Source: Planctomycetota bacterium (GTDB taxonomy: Bacteria > Planctomycetota > MHYJ01 > JACQXL01). Taken from it: 10,253 nucleotides of DNA. The notes beneath the pieces were generated by a model that was not told where the DNA came from, did no database searches, and worked only from the letters and a program-made list of their open reading frames with translations. Below are positions 1 to 6,760 of the stretch, in pieces (positions within the stretch are counted from its first letter, which is position 1; every line of letters starts with the position of its first letter). Where the stretch lies: NCBI GenBank assembly GCA_016208805.1, contig JACQXL010000115.1, forward strand, positions 1 to 10,253, written 5' to 3'. The position numbers and the translations under genes were made by a program.

Positions 1-191
1 ATCACCAGCGAGCAGTCGGCCTCCCGGCCGATGATGAAGGTGTCGGCCGTGATTTCAATACTTGGGCTGTTTGAGGGAACCGCCCGTACGGGCGCCTGCT
101 CAAACTGCCGCACTATAACGCCGTCCGCCGGCAGTGGGCTGGAGCCGGGCGGCAGAGGGGACTTAACAAATAATTTAAGAGGCTGACTCAT
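1..191 (-). CDS. N-terminal fragment of a probable FHA-domain protein (cut by window edge)
   Basis: Reading leftward from an ATG at 191 gives 63 complete codons, open to the window edge. The first 43 residues are proline-rich and look disordered (SPLPPGSSPLP). Residues 46-63 read EITADTFIIGREADCSLV, which fits the start of a forkhead-associated domain: a beta strand followed by the conserved Gly-Arg (G55-R56) of the IGRxxDC signature. FHA domains bind phosphothreonine peptides and often act with Ser/Thr kinases or secretion systems; which applies here cannot be seen. No strong Shine-Dalgarno precedes the ATG. The gene lies 145 bp downstream of the giant secreted protein gene on the same strand, so co-transcription is possible. 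Residues 28-37 are encoded by a palindromic sequence (81-110) that recurs at 10055-10080. The FHA call rests on about 18 residues, so an Ig-like domain is not excluded. Confidence 0.6.
   Translation of the reverse strand, partial: MSQPLKLFVKSPLPPGSSPLPADGVIVRQFEQAPVRAVPSNSPSIEITADTFIIGREADCSLV
81..110. repeat. Palindromic repeat inside the FHA-like gene
   Basis: Bases 81-94 form a perfect 14-nt palindrome, CGCCCGTACGGGCG. They are followed at 98-110 by GCTCAAACTGCCG. The same arrangement, GCCCATACGGGC then GCTCAAACTGCCG, occurs at 10055-10066 and 10068-10080 in non-coding DNA at the other end of the window. Here it lies within coding sequence and specifies residues R28-A37 of the proline-rich leader. 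The shared 13-mer next to a shared palindrome indicates a dispersed repeat family rather than chance. Confidence 0.65.
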
Positions 192-215
192 ACGGAAATA
201 TCAGTGCTGTTAGCG

Positions 216-332
216 AATGACTAATGTCTAATGACGAATGACGAAAGAATGTCCGAATTCCAAAATGTCTAATATTTAAGCATTAGGTTATTTGGTAATT
301 CATTCGTCATTAGGGTTTCGTCATTAGTCATT
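216..332. repeat. 117-bp imperfect palindromic (MITE-like) repeat
   Basis: The arms 216-245 and 302-332 are inverted copies built from AATGACTAATG and AATGACGAA words. The outer 11 bp and an inner 9 bp match exactly, separated by 10 unpaired positions. A second stem lies inside: GAATTCCAAA (255-264) against TTTGGTAATTC (291-301), then CTAAT/ATTAG around 270-286. The element fills almost all of the gap between the two minus-strand genes and starts four bases after the stop codon of the giant gene, so its transcript would fold into a long 3' hairpin. There is no U-tract of a standard intrinsic terminator. It encodes nothing recognisable. Confidence 0.8.
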
Positions 333-336
333 ATGG

Positions 337-3300
337 TTACTTTTTCTCCACGTCCACCTTGACCTCAAACGCGGACTGGTGCGTTGCCTTGTTGCCCTTG
401 GCATCCTCAACGGTTATCTTGAGCGTGTGTTTACCCACGCTTAAGTCTTCCACCGGCTGGTAGTGCAGTCCGTCCGGCGTAACCAGCGTGTCGGCTGTGA
501 TTTCTACATCATCCAGCCAGATATGGACGTTCCTGGTCTTAATCTGCCCTTCACCTCCCGCTATAAGTAGCGGGATCTCCACCGATTTGTAGGAAGCCAG
601 GATAAGCGGTCGGAGGTGGTGCGTTACATCGCCGTCCGCGGGAAAGGTATAGAATATCCTGAGGGCCGGATTCTTGACATCAACCGTTATTCTCTCTTCT
701 GTTTTGTTGCCGGCTTTGTCTTCTGCGGTGATAACCAACTCGTATTCATCATCCTGAAGGGAAGCGGTAGTAATTTTGGCGGCGTATTTCTTGGGTTCTT
801 TATCCTTATTCCCGTCATTCGACGGGACTCCGCTGCGCTCCGCTGGTTGGTTAAGTTGTCCGCTGAGTTTATCCAGTTTATATGTAACCGATCTGAGACC
901 GACATTATCCTCAACCTCGGCGCTGACATCTATTGTTCCCCGTAGGTCGCCGGCCTCGGCCTGGACATCGCCCAATTGCGGTTTGGTCAGGTCCACCTGG
1001 AATTCCCAACTGCTTTCCGAGGTCTGGCCCAGATAATCGGTCGCGGTCAGTTCTGCCTTGTGTTTGCCGCCGTCAGCCAGCGCCGAGGTGACCGGATAAC
1101 TGAACCTGACATAGTTTACAGAAGTCCGGGTAAGGGTCCAGCCCGTGTCTATCTTTGTGCCGTCCATCTTAAATACCAGTTTAGTCGGGTCAAAGTCCGA
1201 GATGGAGGCCAGGGTTGCGGTGACTTGGGGTTGGACATTATTTATGACGCCGTTGGGCGCCCGGCCGCCGATTACTTCAGGTTGCGGATAGAACGAGAGG
1301 TCTAAATTAAAGCGGGCGTTATCCTGCTCCACCTTCCAGCCCTGGCAGTAAATCCAGTAGGTGCCGGTAACCACATCGTTGATGGAGATGCGCTCGTCCG
1401 CGCTGGGCGAGGTGGATGCGGTTTCCTTTTCATCCATCCCGCTGATTTTGCCGTCGTTGTTCTTGTCCCGGAACAGAAACATATCAATATCCGTGCCATC
1501 GGTTGAGCAGGTGGTCTTGATATCCACGAACCGCTCCCGGGCCGGGTCAAGCACAAATGGCCCAAGCATCCAACTGCACTTGGGCAGAGGGCTGTCCGGG
1601 TTATCCTGTTTGACCAGTTGGTCTGCAAAATGCTGTGCGGGCTGGACGGCGAGCGCCAGCGGCGCGGTGGCGGCGCTCAGGCCGCCGTAGTTGGTGGCTT
1701 TAAACATGATACTGTATTTGCCGGCCGGGACCGGGCCGCCGATAAACTGCTGAATAAAGAAAGTCCACTTGCCGGCATCGGTTAGAATTGATGAGGTGTC
1801 GTGGAATGTTCGGCCGCTGTCAAGACTTACTTCCAGCGTCTTGATGCCGGCGCTATCCGCGCAGGAGCCCTTGAGCGTTAAATCATCGCCGGTAACAATC
1901 TCGTTGCGCGGCAGGGGGCTGACCGTCCCCACTGGGATCTCCACCGATATCTGGGGCTGTGATTTGGGCGTATTATAGATATATTTTACATCAAGGTTCT
2001 CGGTGGCATAGAGCGTCTGGCGGTTGCAGAATACGAAATAGAGGTCGGTATTGCCCAATGGATAGTTGTTAGTGGTTAGGTTATAGTGAATATCAAATGC
2101 CTTGGCCGGTTTGCCCTGGCGGTAGAGTTCAAAGTTCATCTTATCAAAGACATAGAGATTGATAGCGCCCTGCTTGATTGGGTATGGCGCGGTGACACTG
2201 CCCCGGTAGTTAATCCGTTTTAACTCTTTCTGGTAGTCCGTCCAGCGGGTGATGGCGAAGCGGGCCGGCGGGTTGAGCGTGGCCGCAAGTTTGTCTATGG
2301 TAAGCGTAAGAGATTTGTCACCGGCCGGGAGCGGTTGCGGTGATTTGTCTACCACGGCGTTGGTATTCGGTTTCTTGCCGGTTACCTTATATTCCAGCGT
2401 GTATGATTTATTCTCTTCCATAAAATAGTTGCGGGTGCCGGCCGAGCCGTAGGGCGTCAGGACGGTGATGTTATATCCGGGCGAGACCTTGCCGAGTTCA
2501 AACAGGCATTCGCCCTTGAGGTCGGTGTAGCCCAGGATATTGACCGGCGCAACCGCGCCGGGCCGGCGCAGGATTATCATTGCGCCTTCTATTCCTTCAG
2601 ACAGTGAGGACGATTTGTCTTCAGGACGAACCTGCGGTTTGGCATCGGCATCCAGCACGCGGATGGTCAGTTGTCCGACATCGGTGTATCCGCTGCCGCA
2701 GGTAGTATATTTTGAGCCCTTGGGATTGCAGACCGTGGCGGTAGTGTGGTCAAAATAGTCGTTGCCCCAGTAACGCATTATGGATGAGCACTCGCCGGTA
2801 TGGCCATAGCCCTCTCTGGTCCAGGGCGTGTTGACATCGTTAAAGGCGTTGCCGCAGACGTCCCAGACGTGCCAGCCCTCGTCGGTCCAGTATTCGTGCC
2901 ACTGGTGGTCTTCGCCGCGGGTGCAGACGGAGGCCGTCGGAATCAGCATAGACCGGGCCAGTGCGGCCGTGATAATGGACTGCTCGCCGCAGGAGCCGTA
3001 ACGGCGTTTGTAGATTACCCATGGTTGGAGGTCGTCGCTCAGGTAACCGAAGGTGATGAACGGGTTGGGCGCCTGCGGGCTGGACCATGTATGGAGTTGG
3101 TTGATGGCTTCCTGGAGCGTCCGGGCGCGCTGGACCCGTTCTATCAGCGGCGGGCCGTTACTTTTATCATAAGGCATCGCCATCCGCCAGAACCGGCTGA
3201 CTTTTTCATCCAACTTATACCAGTCCTCCTGGTGCCGCCACCAGTCGTCCTGCGAGATGCCGTAATCTGAGTAACTCTTTTCCAGCCAGGAGGCATCAAT

Positions 3301-5604
3301 CTTGCAGGGGATTTCATAAAGGATTCTCGGATGCACTATCCACCAGTAATAGACGTCTTTAGGGACTTCCTTCCACACGATGGCGTTAATGCCGGCCGTA
3401 TTCTTTTCCATAGCGGCGTATTCCAGTGTGGAATAATTCTCTTTCTCTTTTATCCGGACATAATTGACCTTGCCGGCAATCTCGTAAATCATCCGGGCGT
3501 TTTCTTTCATAATATAGGCCTGGTCCAGCCGGGCCATTGCCCGCAGGACCTCGGCCGGCGTATTGGCAATGGCAAAGCCGACCTCATCGCGCTGGTTTTC
3601 GGGCGTCTCTTCCAGCACCTTGGTAAAGTCATCTACGGATTTGCGGTCCTCGGTGCCACTGGTCAGCAAGATGCTCTCGCTGTAATAGGTGCCATAGAAC
3701 TTGGCCAGCGATTCATCGCCTTCTTCCTTGGGCTTCCATGAATATTTTTCTTCCCACCTCTTGAGACCGTTATTCTGAACCAGTTCATAATATGTATATT
3801 CGCCCAGGGTATTAGTGACCAGAAGTTCTAATGCGCCGTCGTTATTTATGTCTGCCGCGGCTGGGGCGCAATAACTGCCGCCATAGACAGATTCTACCAG
3901 AGCGGTTTCCGGCTTCCAGTCCGGGCCGAGGAATACGGACACCTTACCATCTTTACTGCCGATAACCAAATCAGTTACTTTGTCGCCGTTGACATCAGCG
4001 ATTCTGGGAACCGATGCGCCGTTGACCTTTAACTGAGTTGGTTCTTTCTTGGCTCCCTTGTCCGCATCGGTCAGAGGCAAGGTTAGATAGGTTGGTTTGC
4101 CTGCGAACTTCGGCTCATTGGGTGAGCCGGCGTTGGTATATAAGGCAATCCGGCCGTCCTCGCCGCCCACCAGCAAATCCAAATCCTTATCCGAATCAAT
4201 ATCCGCCAGACAGGGCGCCGAATATTTGGGCAGGTCTTCCAGTTTGCTAAAGATGTCGCTCGCCTGCCATTGCGGGCCGAGCAGGCATTTGAGTTGACCT
4301 TCTTTAGAGCCGATGACCAAATCTAATTTGGCATCGCCGTTGATATCGCCGGCGACCGGCACGGGATTTGACGATAATTTTAAGCTAGTAAAGGCGAGTT
4401 TATCTTCGGTCCAGTATGGCGCGGCAAATAAGCGCAGCATTCCACTGGAATTTGCTATCAACAAGTCCGGTTTGCCGTCTTCGGTGAAATCTGCAAACAA
4501 CGGCACCGCGCCCACGCCGATTTCCATTGTGAATATCTGGTGCGGTCTCTGGTTAAAGACGGTAAACTTGGGCTGGGTATTAGTGCCGAGGTTGGGATAA
4601 TATTTGACCAGCCCGCTGGCCCGACCGAAGACGAGGTCAGACACGCCGTCCTGATTGGCATCCAGCCGGATTATAGACATCGCCTGATTGGCACTGTTGG
4701 TCTCCCACCAGCCGGGTTTCTTCTCAAGGGTGGCCGGATTATATACCGTGATTTTACCTTCATTATCAACCACTACTAATTCGTCCGCCCCGTCAAAATC
4801 AATATCTAATGCCGAGATTTTACCGGATTCCTTCATCTTTATGGCAGACAGAATCGTGTTGTTTTCCTTCCAGTCCGGGGCCGTGTAGCAATATAATTTA
4901 TCTTTGGCATAGATGAGCAGGTCTTTCTTATTATCCTTGGTTACATCAATAAATATCGGCTGTGCCGTTCCATCCACCTTGAAATCCGGAAGAGCGCTGA
5001 TAATCTCCGAGAACTTAGGGCCGGCATAGACCGCGACCGCGCCGTTGCCGGAGCCGACGGCCAGGTCAGGGATATTGTCGTTATTCATATCGCCGATGGC
5101 CGGGGCTGAATCAGAGCCGACATTGATATGGCCGAGCAGGTTGCGTAAATCCGCGTCCCATCTGGGACCGAGATACACTTTCAATTTCCCGTCCTCTCCG
5201 CCGATAATCAGGTCGGGGTAATTATCCTTATTCAAATCGGTTGAACAGATGACCGCATTATTGCTGGTCCAGACATAATCGGTCAGGAGCTGCTGGAGCC
5301 GTTTGGCCAGCGGTTTCCTGAGCCAGTCCGGCGTCAGGGCGATGGTCTTGACGGTTTTCTCCGGCAGGGCGGGCGGTATTAAGGAGTCGTGCGCCGAGAT
5401 AGTCCCGTCCACGGCATTATAGTGCAAGTAACTGTATTCCTGGGGCGGGATTTCCAGAGTGACGGATTTCGTCATCTCTTGTCGGTTTGAGTCGGCCTGC
5501 CCGACTGCACCGTTCAGGCGGGCCGGCCCGCCCACCCCGTAATTGGTTAACAGGATTGATAACCCGAATGTTACTGCAATTACGCCTTTAAGACACATCT
5601 TCAT
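337..5604 (-). CDS. Giant secreted FG-GAP/VCBS propeller, transglutaminase-like, multi-Ig protein
   Basis: This 1755-residue exported protein has a signal peptide (MKMCLKG, hydrophobic about 7-19). Ten FG-GAP/VCBS repeats follow, with Ca-binding DxNxDxxxD-type loops starting at D123, D172, D220, D267, D315, D372, D420, D468, D537 and D585; the pitch is about 48 residues. A helical stretch (about 630-860) leads to a transglutaminase-like core with C872 (GSCGEQ), H900 (HQWHEYW) and D915 (HVWDVCG) as a plausible triad. Then come a carboxypeptidase-regulatory-like sandwich (980-1075), Ig-like domains (1215-1320, 1443-1755) and a PPC-like domain (1325-1440) with an EF-hand-like loop at D1380-D1391. 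No PEP-CTERM or LPXTG signal is seen. ATG 5604 is preferred: AGGAGG lies 4 nt upstream, and a further in-frame ATG at 5631 would lie before the predicted transcript start. ATG 5598 is also possible. The role may be extracellular crosslinking, proteolysis or adhesion; the substrate is unknown. Confidence 0.9.
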   Translation of the reverse strand: MKMCLKGVIAVTFGLSILLTNYGVGGPARLNGAVGQADSNRQEMTKSVTLEIPPQEYSYLHYNAVDGTISAHDSLIPPALPEKTVKTIALTPDWLRKPLAKRLQQLLTDYVWTSNNAVICSTDLNKDNYPDLIIGGEDGKLKVYLGPRWDADLRNLLGHINVGSDSAPAIGDMNNDNIPDLAVGSGNGAVAVYAGPKFSEIISALPDFKVDGTAQPIFIDVTKDNKKDLLIYAKDKLYCYTAPDWKENNTILSAIKMKESGKISALDIDFDGADELVVVDNEGKITVYNPATLEKKPGWWETNSANQAMSIIRLDANQDGVSDLVFGRASGLVKYYPNLGTNTQPKFTVFNQRPHQIFTMEIGVGAVPLFADFTEDGKPDLLIANSSGMLRLFAAPYWTEDKLAFTSLKLSSNPVPVAGDINGDAKLDLVIGSKEGQLKCLLGPQWQASDIFSKLEDLPKYSAPCLADIDSDKDLDLLVGGEDGRIALYTNAGSPNEPKFAGKPTYLTLPLTDADKGAKKEPTQLKVNGASVPRIADVNGDKVTDLVIGSKDGKVSVFLGPDWKPETALVESVYGGSYCAPAAADINNDGALELLVTNTLGEYTYYELVQNNGLKRWEEKYSWKPKEEGDESLAKFYGTYYSESILLTSGTEDRKSVDDFTKVLEETPENQRDEVGFAIANTPAEVLRAMARLDQAYIMKENARMIYEIAGKVNYVRIKEKENYSTLEYAAMEKNTAGINAIVWKEVPKDVYYWWIVHPRILYEIPCKIDASWLEKSYSDYGISQDDWWRHQEDWYKLDEKVSRFWRMAMPYDKSNGPPLIERVQRARTLQEAINQLHTWSSPQAPNPFITFGYLSDDLQPWVIYKRRYGSCGEQSIITAALARSMLIPTASVCTRGEDHQWHEYWTDEGWHVWDVCGNAFNDVNTPWTREGYGHTGECSSIMRYWGNDYFDHTTATVCNPKGSKYTTCGSGYTDVGQLTIRVLDADAKPQVRPEDKSSSLSEGIEGAMIILRRPGAVAPVNILGYTDLKGECLFELGKVSPGYNITVLTPYGSAGTRNYFMEENKSYTLEYKVTGKKPNTNAVVDKSPQPLPAGDKSLTLTIDKLAATLNPPARFAITRWTDYQKELKRINYRGSVTAPYPIKQGAINLYVFDKMNFELYRQGKPAKAFDIHYNLTTNNYPLGNTDLYFVFCNRQTLYATENLDVKYIYNTPKSQPQISVEIPVGTVSPLPRNEIVTGDDLTLKGSCADSAGIKTLEVSLDSGRTFHDTSSILTDAGKWTFFIQQFIGGPVPAGKYSIMFKATNYGGLSAATAPLALAVQPAQHFADQLVKQDNPDSPLPKCSWMLGPFVLDPARERFVDIKTTCSTDGTDIDMFLFRDKNNDGKISGMDEKETASTSPSADERISINDVVTGTYWIYCQGWKVEQDNARFNLDLSFYPQPEVIGGRAPNGVINNVQPQVTATLASISDFDPTKLVFKMDGTKIDTGWTLTRTSVNYVRFSYPVTSALADGGKHKAELTATDYLGQTSESSWEFQVDLTKPQLGDVQAEAGDLRGTIDVSAEVEDNVGLRSVTYKLDKLSGQLNQPAERSGVPSNDGNKDKEPKKYAAKITTASLQDDEYELVITAEDKAGNKTEERITVDVKNPALRIFYTFPADGDVTHHLRPLILASYKSVEIPLLIAGGEGQIKTRNVHIWLDDVEITADTLVTPDGLHYQPVEDLSVGKHTLKITVEDAKGNKATHQSAFEVKVDVEKK
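811..826. repeat. Perfect hairpin inside a low-complexity loop of the giant gene
   Basis: CCCGTC (811-816), loop ATTC, and GACGGG (821-826) form a perfect 6-bp stem. It is followed by CCGCTGCGCTCCGCTGG. On the coding strand this gives residues 1593-1598 of the giant protein, within a charged and polar stretch (about 1582-1605) that interrupts an otherwise regular Ig-like domain. It looks like a small palindromic insertion tolerated in a surface loop. Confidence 0.45.
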
Positions 5605-5608
5605 ACAT

Positions 5609-5614
5609 CCTCCT
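5609..5614 (-). promoter_or_regulatory. Shine-Dalgarno of the giant secreted protein gene
   Basis: The minus strand reads AGAAAGGAGGATGTATGAAGATG. AGGAGG stands 4 nt before the ATG at 5604 and 10 nt before the ATG at 5598. It lies downstream of the in-frame ATG at 5631, so it rules that codon out as the likely start and fixes the signal peptide as beginning MKMCLKG or MCLKG. Confidence 0.75.
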
Positions 5615-5631
5615 TTCTCTGGTAAACACAT

Positions 5632-5661
5632 ATTTTACCGCTCAGATACCGCTATAGTCAA
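5632..5661 (-). promoter_or_regulatory. Predicted sigma-70-type promoter for the giant gene
   Basis: On the minus strand, TTGACT (plus-strand 5656-5661) is separated by 18 bp from TAAAAT (plus-strand 5632-5637). The expected transcript start near 5625 leaves a leader of about 20 nt before the AGGAGG and the ATG at 5604. Confidence 0.6.
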
Positions 5662-5672
5662 GATTTATTTGC

Positions 5673-5700
5673 TTGTAATAGGAGACGGTTTTATTATAAT
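5673..5700 (+). promoter_or_regulatory. Predicted sigma-70-type promoter for the CNNM-mutL-yfmF genes
   Basis: TTGTAA (5673-5678), a 16-bp spacer and a perfect TATAAT (5695-5700) give a good match to the vegetative promoter. It points away from the promoter of the giant gene, with the two -35 boxes only 11 bp apart, so the promoters are divergent and could share control. The predicted leader of about 65 nt contains the hairpin at 5712-5749. Confidence 0.55.
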
Positions 5701-5711
5701 GACTGATGGAT

Positions 5712-5749
5712 AACAGGATTTAACGCCCGTATGGGAGTTTAATCCTGTT
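5712..5749 (+). repeat. Palindromic repeat/hairpin in the CNNM gene leader
   Basis: AACAGGATT (5712-5720) pairs perfectly with AATCCTGTT (5741-5749). Inside, A5722-A5723-C5724 pairs with G5737-T5738-T5739 and CCC (5726-5728) pairs with GGG (5733-5735) around the loop GTAT. The hairpin ends three bases before the Shine-Dalgarno GAAGGAGA (5753-5760). AACAGGATT followed by NAACG recurs at 9905-9918, after yfmF. It may be a dispersed repeat that also affects translation initiation. Confidence 0.7.
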
Positions 5750-5770
5750 GTAGAAGGAGATACCATTATT

Positions 5771-6760
5771 ATGAATGCCGCATTTCTGCACATCCCGGTC
5801 ACCGCCATCCTGCTGATTATCCCGTGCCTGATGGTCTTGAGCGCCTTCTGGTCCGCCACGGAAATTTCTATGTTCTCGTTCCGTAAGACCAAACTGTCCC
5901 TGCTGGTCAAACAGGGGAATAAAAGGGCGCTGTTGATTGAGCGGATTATGAAACGGCCGGAGAACCTTTTGAGCGCAATTCTGGTTGGAAATAATATCAC
6001 CAATACGGCTATCTCGGTCCTGATTACGGCTCTGGCCATTGCATATTTAGGCGAGGAAGGCGTGCTGGTGGCGATGGTGGTAGCCACATTTTTGCTGATT
6101 GCCTTCGGCGAGATTCTGCCCAAGGTTCTGGCCAGCCAGTACTGGGAATTCACGGCCTATAATGTGGCCCGGCCGATTGGTGTGGCTATCAAACTTTTCG
6201 GGCCGCTTAATTTCCTGTTTTCTTTATTGACCCGCCTGGTGGCCGGCATCTTCGGTATAAAGATAGAATACCGCAAACCGTTTATCACCAAGGAGGAACT
6301 CAAGCACATCGTCCATATTTCCCAGGAGAGCGGACACCTGCACGAACACGAGACGGCCCTGTTGCAGAATGTATTTAAGTTCACCGATAGTTTGGTGCAT
6401 GATGTGATGGTGCCCAGGGATAAAATAATGGCGGTGGATGCCAATATGCCTTCGGACCAGATTCTCAAAATGATAACCGAGAAACACTTTACCCGCCTGC
6501 CGGTCTATGAAGGCACTATAGATAATATCATTGGGGTTTTGCATACCAAGGAGTATTTTAACGTGATGTGCTACGAGAACGTCTTTGTCCTGCAGGACCT
6601 GCTGCGCGAGCCGTACTTTGTGGCCGAGGATATGAAAATAAGCGAGGTCTTGCGCGACCTCCAGAAAAACCGCGTCCATTTGGCCGTGGTCAATGATAAA
6701 AACGGGTCGGTGGCCGGCATGATTACGATTGAGAATATAATTGAGTACCGCCGTTGTTGA
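5771..6760 (+). CDS. CNNM (DUF21)/CBS-pair membrane protein, HlyC/CorC-like
   Basis: This 329-residue inner-membrane protein belongs to a family linked to divalent-cation (Mg2+/Co2+) transport or efflux, with CBS domains that bind adenosyl ligands. The CNNM core (about 1-170) has hydrophobic segments at 9-27, 67-92, 98-120 and 133-160. It carries the family motifs SATEISMFS (28-36), LVGNNITNT (71-79) and FGEILPK (112-118). Two CBS domains follow: about 205-265 (VHDVMVPRDKI, TRLPVYEG, IIGVLHTKEYF) and 275-325 (HLAVVNDKNGSVAGMITIENII). The Shine-Dalgarno GAAGGAGA lies 10 nt before the ATG. The protein ends at IIEYRRC; relatives continue with an EIVGEI-type segment and often an 80-residue CorC_HlyC domain, making them about 420 residues. 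It therefore looks truncated at its junction with mutL, whose start overlaps its stop codon. The exact ion is unknown, and some family members do naturally lack the last domain. Confidence 0.87.
   Translation: MNAAFLHIPVTAILLIIPCLMVLSAFWSATEISMFSFRKTKLSLLVKQGNKRALLIERIMKRPENLLSAILVGNNITNTAISVLITALAIAYLGEEGVLVAMVVATFLLIAFGEILPKVLASQYWEFTAYNVARPIGVAIKLFGPLNFLFSLLTRLVAGIFGIKIEYRKPFITKEELKHIVHISQESGHLHEHETALLQNVFKFTDSLVHDVMVPRDKIMAVDANMPSDQILKMITEKHFTRLPVYEGTIDNIIGVLHTKEYFNVMCYENVFVLQDLLREPYFVAEDMKISEVLRDLQKNRVHLAVVNDKNGSVAGMITIENIIEYRRC

Noticed and set aside
216..332. CRISPR-like array suggested by repeated AATGACGAA words
   Set aside because: The words are arranged as inverted arms of a palindrome, with no regular spacers of equal length.
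40..504. 16 of 17 identical bases at 40-56 and 488-504, both encoding EITADT on the minus strand
   Set aside because: The match does not extend into the flanks at DNA or protein level, so it is too short to argue duplication between the FHA-like gene and the last domain of the giant protein.
2800..3741. Two plus-strand open frames of 136-156 codons
   Set aside because: Both overlap the transglutaminase and helical part of the giant gene on the other strand, start without a Shine-Dalgarno, and show no known motif. They are shadows of a GC-biased codon pattern.
6728..6760. Programmed -1 frameshift joining the CNNM protein to MutL
   Set aside because: A -1 shift at G6745 would fuse the frames, but there is no X-XXY-YYZ slippery heptamer and no stimulatory hairpin nearby. 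Deletion, indel or sequencing error is more likely.
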